This document shows, piece by piece, positions 31,496-34,119 of a stretch of 34,119 bases of DNA (position 1 is its first letter; each line of letters starts with the position of its first letter). Below the pieces are notes generated by a model that did not search any database, was not told the origin of the DNA, and worked only from the letters and a program-made list of their open reading frames with translations. The DNA comes from an uncultured Eubacteriales bacterium (lineage in GTDB: Bacteria > Bacillota > Clostridia > Oscillospirales > Butyricicoccaceae), in NCBI GenBank assembly GCA_934636325.1, contig CAKUAK010000114.1, positions 1 through 34,119 on the forward strand, given 5' to 3'. The translations under genes and the position numbers were made by a program.

Positions 31496-33824
31496 TGTGC
31501 TTCACCCTGTCGGCTTCCTCTGCCGTTTTAGCGTCGTTCCACCTGTCCATCGTACCGACAAGATAGCCGGTGATGCGGCGGATACGCTCGAACTTCGGGC
31601 CATTCTCATGCTCGCGCCTGCCGCACCTGGGGCAGCGCTCACCGATTATGCCGGTATAGCCGCAGACAAGGTCGCTGTCTACCGGGTGGTTTATAGAGCC
31701 ATAGCCGACGCCGCAGTCATGCATCGTCCTGACGACCTTTTCAAAGGCCTCGAGATTCTGGCTGGGATCGCCGTCGAGCTCGATATAGCTGATATGGCCG
31801 GCATTGGTCAGGGCATGATAGGGGGCCTCTATTTTGATCTTGTCATATGCCGATATATTATAGTATACGGGCACATGGAAGCTGTTTGTATAATACTCGC
31901 GGTCGGTAACGCCGGGGATTATGCCGAACTTTTTCTTGTCTATCTTTACAAAGCGTCCGGAAAGTCCCTCGGCGGGTGTGGCCAGCAGTGTGAAATTGAG
32001 CTTCATCTTCTGGCTGAGCCTGTCGAGATACTCGCGCATGAAGCCGACGATCTCGAGGCCGAGGTTGCGGGACTGTTCGCTCTCGCCGTGATGCTTGCCG
32101 GTAAGGGCGACAAGGGTCTCGGCAAGGCCGATGAATCCGACCGACAGCGTGCCGTGCTTGAGGATCTCGCCGACGCAGTCGTCGGGAGAGAGATTCTTGG
32201 AGCCGATCCAAACGCCCTGTCCCATCAGGAAGGGGAAGTTCTTGACCTTCTTCTTGGCGATTATGTGATATCTGTCGAGCAGCTGGTTGCAGACAAGATC
32301 CATCTTGCGCTCCAGCTCTTCAAAGAACCAATCTATATTGCCGTTGCTCTTTATGGCGATCCTCGGCAGATTTATCGAGGTGAAGCTGAGGTTTCCGCGT
32401 CCGAAGGCGATCTCGTTGTCGGGATCGTATACATTGCCCATTACCCTTGTGCGGCAGCCCATATACGCGATCTCGGTCTCGGGATGGCCGGGCTTGTAAT
32501 ACTGAAGGTTGAAGGGCGCGTCGATAAAGCTGAAGTTGGGGAAGAGGCGCTTTGCCGAAACGCGGCAGGCCAGCTTGAAGAGGTCATAGTTGGGGTCGCC
32601 GGGATTGTAGTTTATGCCCTCCTTGATCCTGAAGATCTGGATCGGGAATATGGGGGTCTCTCCCCTGCCGAGGCCGGCCTCTGTGGCCAGCATGACATTC
32701 TTCATGACCATGCGTCCCTCGGGTGTCGTATCAAGGCCGTAGTTTATCGAAGAGAAGGGGGTCTGTGCGCCGGCCCTCGAGTGCATTGTATTGAGGTTGT
32801 GGACAAGGGCCTCCATGGCCTGATATGTCGTCTTGTCGGTCTCACGCAGAGCGTTGTTATAGGCAAAGCGGGCGCATTTCTCATAGAGCTCACCCTCGAC
32901 GCCGATCTCCTGCATGGCGGCCTTTTCGACAGCCTTATATTCGTCGCCCATGTTTATCTCGGGATAAAGCGACTGCTCTTTGCCGATCTGCTTTATCAGG
33001 TGGCGGATCTGCTCCTGGCGGGCCTCCTGGTCGCTTTCGGGATCGTTTTCAAGAAGTACGACGGCCTTTGCCATATTGGCGCCGTAAATGCGGCGGAAGG
33101 TCTTGGCAACGCCCTTTGCAAGGCCGTAATCGAAGTTGGGTATGCTCTGGCCGCCGTGCTGGTCGTTCTGGTTGGACTGTATGGCGATGCAGGCCAGCGC
33201 GCCATAGCTGGTGATATCGTTGGGCTCGCGCAGGAAGCCGTGGCCTGTCGAGAAGCCGCCCTTGAAAAGGCTTACGATATCTATCTGGCAGCATGTCGTC
33301 GTAAGGGTATAGAAATCGAAATCATGGATGTGGATATCGCCGTCACGGTGTGCGCGGCTCTGCTCGGGTGTCAGGATATACTTTTCATAGAAATCCTTTG
33401 CGCCTTCGCTGCCGTACTTGAGCATCGTGCCCATGGCGGTGTCGCCGTCGACATTGGCGTTGTCGCGCTTGAGGTCACTGTCCTCGGCATCGGCAAAGGT
33501 GATCTCGTTATATATGCGCATGAGGTTGCTCTTCATCTCGCGAGCCTTATTGCGCTCGGAGCGGTAGATTATATACTTTTTGGATACCATGGCATATCCG
33601 TTGTCCATCAGGACAAGCTCTACGATATCCTGTATATCCTCAACGCCGGGGGCCTTATCGCCGAACTGCTCGATCAGCTGCTGCTCGACCAACTGTGCCA
33701 TCCGCAGGCTCTCGCCGTTATCCTCGCGCGAGCTGGCCTTCATGGCCTTGGCGATGGCCGCCGCGATCTTATTTATATCGTACGGCGCCTCCCGGCCGTC
33801 GCGCTTTATTATCGTTTTGAACAT
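31488..33824 (-). CDS. nrdD: Anaerobic ribonucleoside-triphosphate reductase (class III)
   Basis: Reduces ribonucleotides for DNA synthesis without oxygen. 778 residues: N-terminal ATP-cone (FKTIIKRDGREAPYDINKIA), the ten-stranded reductase barrel, then the Cys zinc site (VCGYTG, CPRCG) and the glycyl-radical loop RRITGYLVGTMDRW about 25 residues from the end. AAGGGGCGG lies just before the ATG. Operon with nrdG. A long leader with a hairpin separates it from a perfect promoter. Confidence 0.98.
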   Translation of the reverse strand: MFKTIIKRDGREAPYDINKIAAAIAKAMKASSREDNGESLRMAQLVEQQLIEQFGDKAPGVEDIQDIVELVLMDNGYAMVSKKYIIYRSERNKAREMKSNLMRIYNEITFADAEDSDLKRDNANVDGDTAMGTMLKYGSEGAKDFYEKYILTPEQSRAHRDGDIHIHDFDFYTLTTTCCQIDIVSLFKGGFSTGHGFLREPNDITSYGALACIAIQSNQNDQHGGQSIPNFDYGLAKGVAKTFRRIYGANMAKAVVLLENDPESDQEARQEQIRHLIKQIGKEQSLYPEINMGDEYKAVEKAAMQEIGVEGELYEKCARFAYNNALRETDKTTYQAMEALVHNLNTMHSRAGAQTPFSSINYGLDTTPEGRMVMKNVMLATEAGLGRGETPIFPIQIFRIKEGINYNPGDPNYDLFKLACRVSAKRLFPNFSFIDAPFNLQYYKPGHPETEIAYMGCRTRVMGNVYDPDNEIAFGRGNLSFTSINLPRIAIKSNGNIDWFFEELERKMDLVCNQLLDRYHIIAKKKVKNFPFLMGQGVWIGSKNLSPDDCVGEILKHGTLSVGFIGLAETLVALTGKHHGESEQSRNLGLEIVGFMREYLDRLSQKMKLNFTLLATPAEGLSGRFVKIDKKKFGIIPGVTDREYYTNSFHVPVYYNISAYDKIKIEAPYHALTNAGHISYIELDGDPSQNLEAFEKVVRTMHDCGVGYGSINHPVDSDLVCGYTGIIGERCPRCGRREHENGPKFERIRRITGYLVGTMDRWNDAKTAEEADRVKHSV

Positions 33825-33880
33825 TTTGACCGCCCCTTATACTCTCTTTATTTTAATTATTATTTTGAACCTATCAAATA

Positions 33881-33906
33881 CCGCCGGGCATCAATATCTT
33901 CGGCGG
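33881..33906 (-). other. Hairpin in the nrdD leader
   Basis: CCGCCG/CGGCGG stem around a 14-nt loop in the roughly 90-nt leader. Function unknown. Confidence 0.4.
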
Positions 33907-33921
33907 CGATTACAGTCAATA

Positions 33922-33950
33922 ATTATAATCGCCCCCGGGTGGCTTGTCAA
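33922..33950 (-). promoter_or_regulatory. Promoter of nrdD-nrdG
   Basis: On the minus strand perfect TTGACA (33945-33950), a 17-nt spacer and perfect TATAAT (33922-33927). An inverted repeat CGAAAG-TT-CTTTCG at 33980-33993, 30 bp upstream, could be a regulator site. I see no clear NrdR box. Confidence 0.9.
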
Positions 33951-34013
33951 CGCACATATTCTACATATTGGGCCTGTTCCGAAAGTTCTTTCGTCAAAAG
34001 CAACAATATATTG

Positions 34014-34057
34014 AAAAGGAAGAGACGACCGCCCCATAGCGTTTTCCTCTTCCTTTT
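34014..34057. terminator. Hairpin at the window edge, possible terminator
   Basis: AAAAGGAAGAG pairs with CTCTTCCTTTT around a 22-nt loop. It may end a gene lying beyond the right edge. No gene is supported in 33951-34119. Confidence 0.35.
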
Positions 34058-34119
34058 GGTCATTAAAATGCCGGACTTCGGCTTTTGACATGCGCAAAAC
34101 AGCCCTTTTCGCGCCCACG

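Noticed and set aside
31383..34088. A 901-codon plus-strand open frame opposite nrdD and nrdG
   Set aside because: It runs across two certain genes and a promoter. Such frames arise because the real genes avoid TTA, CTA and TCA codons, leaving the opposite strand free of stops. No ribosome site or recognisable domain.
33891..34118. A 75-codon minus-strand frame upstream of nrdD
   Set aside because: It runs through the perfect nrdD promoter and leader and has no recognisable product.

Overview
The window looks like chromosomal DNA of a strictly anaerobic, fairly GC-rich member of the Clostridia (Bacillota). The evidence is the hrcA-grpE-dnaK-dnaJ operon behind a perfect CIRCE element, RNase J, TmcAL (YlbM), an oxygen-sensitive class III ribonucleotide reductase with its activase (nrdD-nrdG), acetate kinase, and consensus sigma-A promoters with strong GGAGG-type ribosome binding sites. 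No plasmid, phage, insertion sequence, tRNA, rRNA or CRISPR array is visible. The species cannot be named from this sequence alone.

Layout, left to right. (1) 1-7.1 kb, minus strand: RNase J with a long basic N-terminal tail, then the heat-shock operon under CIRCE. (2) 7.1-11 kb, plus strand: an HD-domain phosphohydrolase translationally coupled to an AlaX-type tRNA-Ala editing protein, nicotinate phosphoribosyltransferase, and a small Cys-rich protein. (3) 11-14 kb: a minus-strand NUDIX hydrolase, then a plus-strand polar amino-acid ABC cassette whose binding-protein gene has lost its 5' end. (4) 14-16.1 kb, minus strand: rplU-rpmA-obgE, with an in-frame TAG and an apparent short deletion in rplU. 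(5) 16.1-20 kb: a 7TM-GGDEF diguanylate cyclase with an apparent CTG start, tmcAL, and ackA, the last two diverging from overlapping promoters. (6) 20-22.5 kb: a metal-resistance operon made of a CsoR-family repressor, a free-standing HMA chaperone and a P1B-2 (Zn/Cd/Pb-type) ATPase.

(7) 22.6-30.6 kb, minus strand, is the most unusual region. A consensus promoter with a leader of about 315 nt precedes two small multi-pass membrane proteins (one DUF5058-like, one unrecognised). They are followed by four tandem AbgB-like M20 amidohydrolases of 461-462 residues. The most distal copy has its own promoter behind a terminator. A central block of about 340 bp is almost identical in three of the four copies while the flanks diverge, which points to gene conversion. 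I infer an uptake-and-hydrolysis module for N-acyl or aminobenzoyl amino acids or similar amides; the substrate is unknown.

(8) 30.9-34.1 kb, minus strand: nrdD and nrdG overlap and are driven by a perfect consensus promoter.

Three base-level anomalies (truncated binding protein, TAG in rplU, CTG start of the GGDEF gene) fall within 5 kb, so local sequence quality should be checked before biology is read into them.
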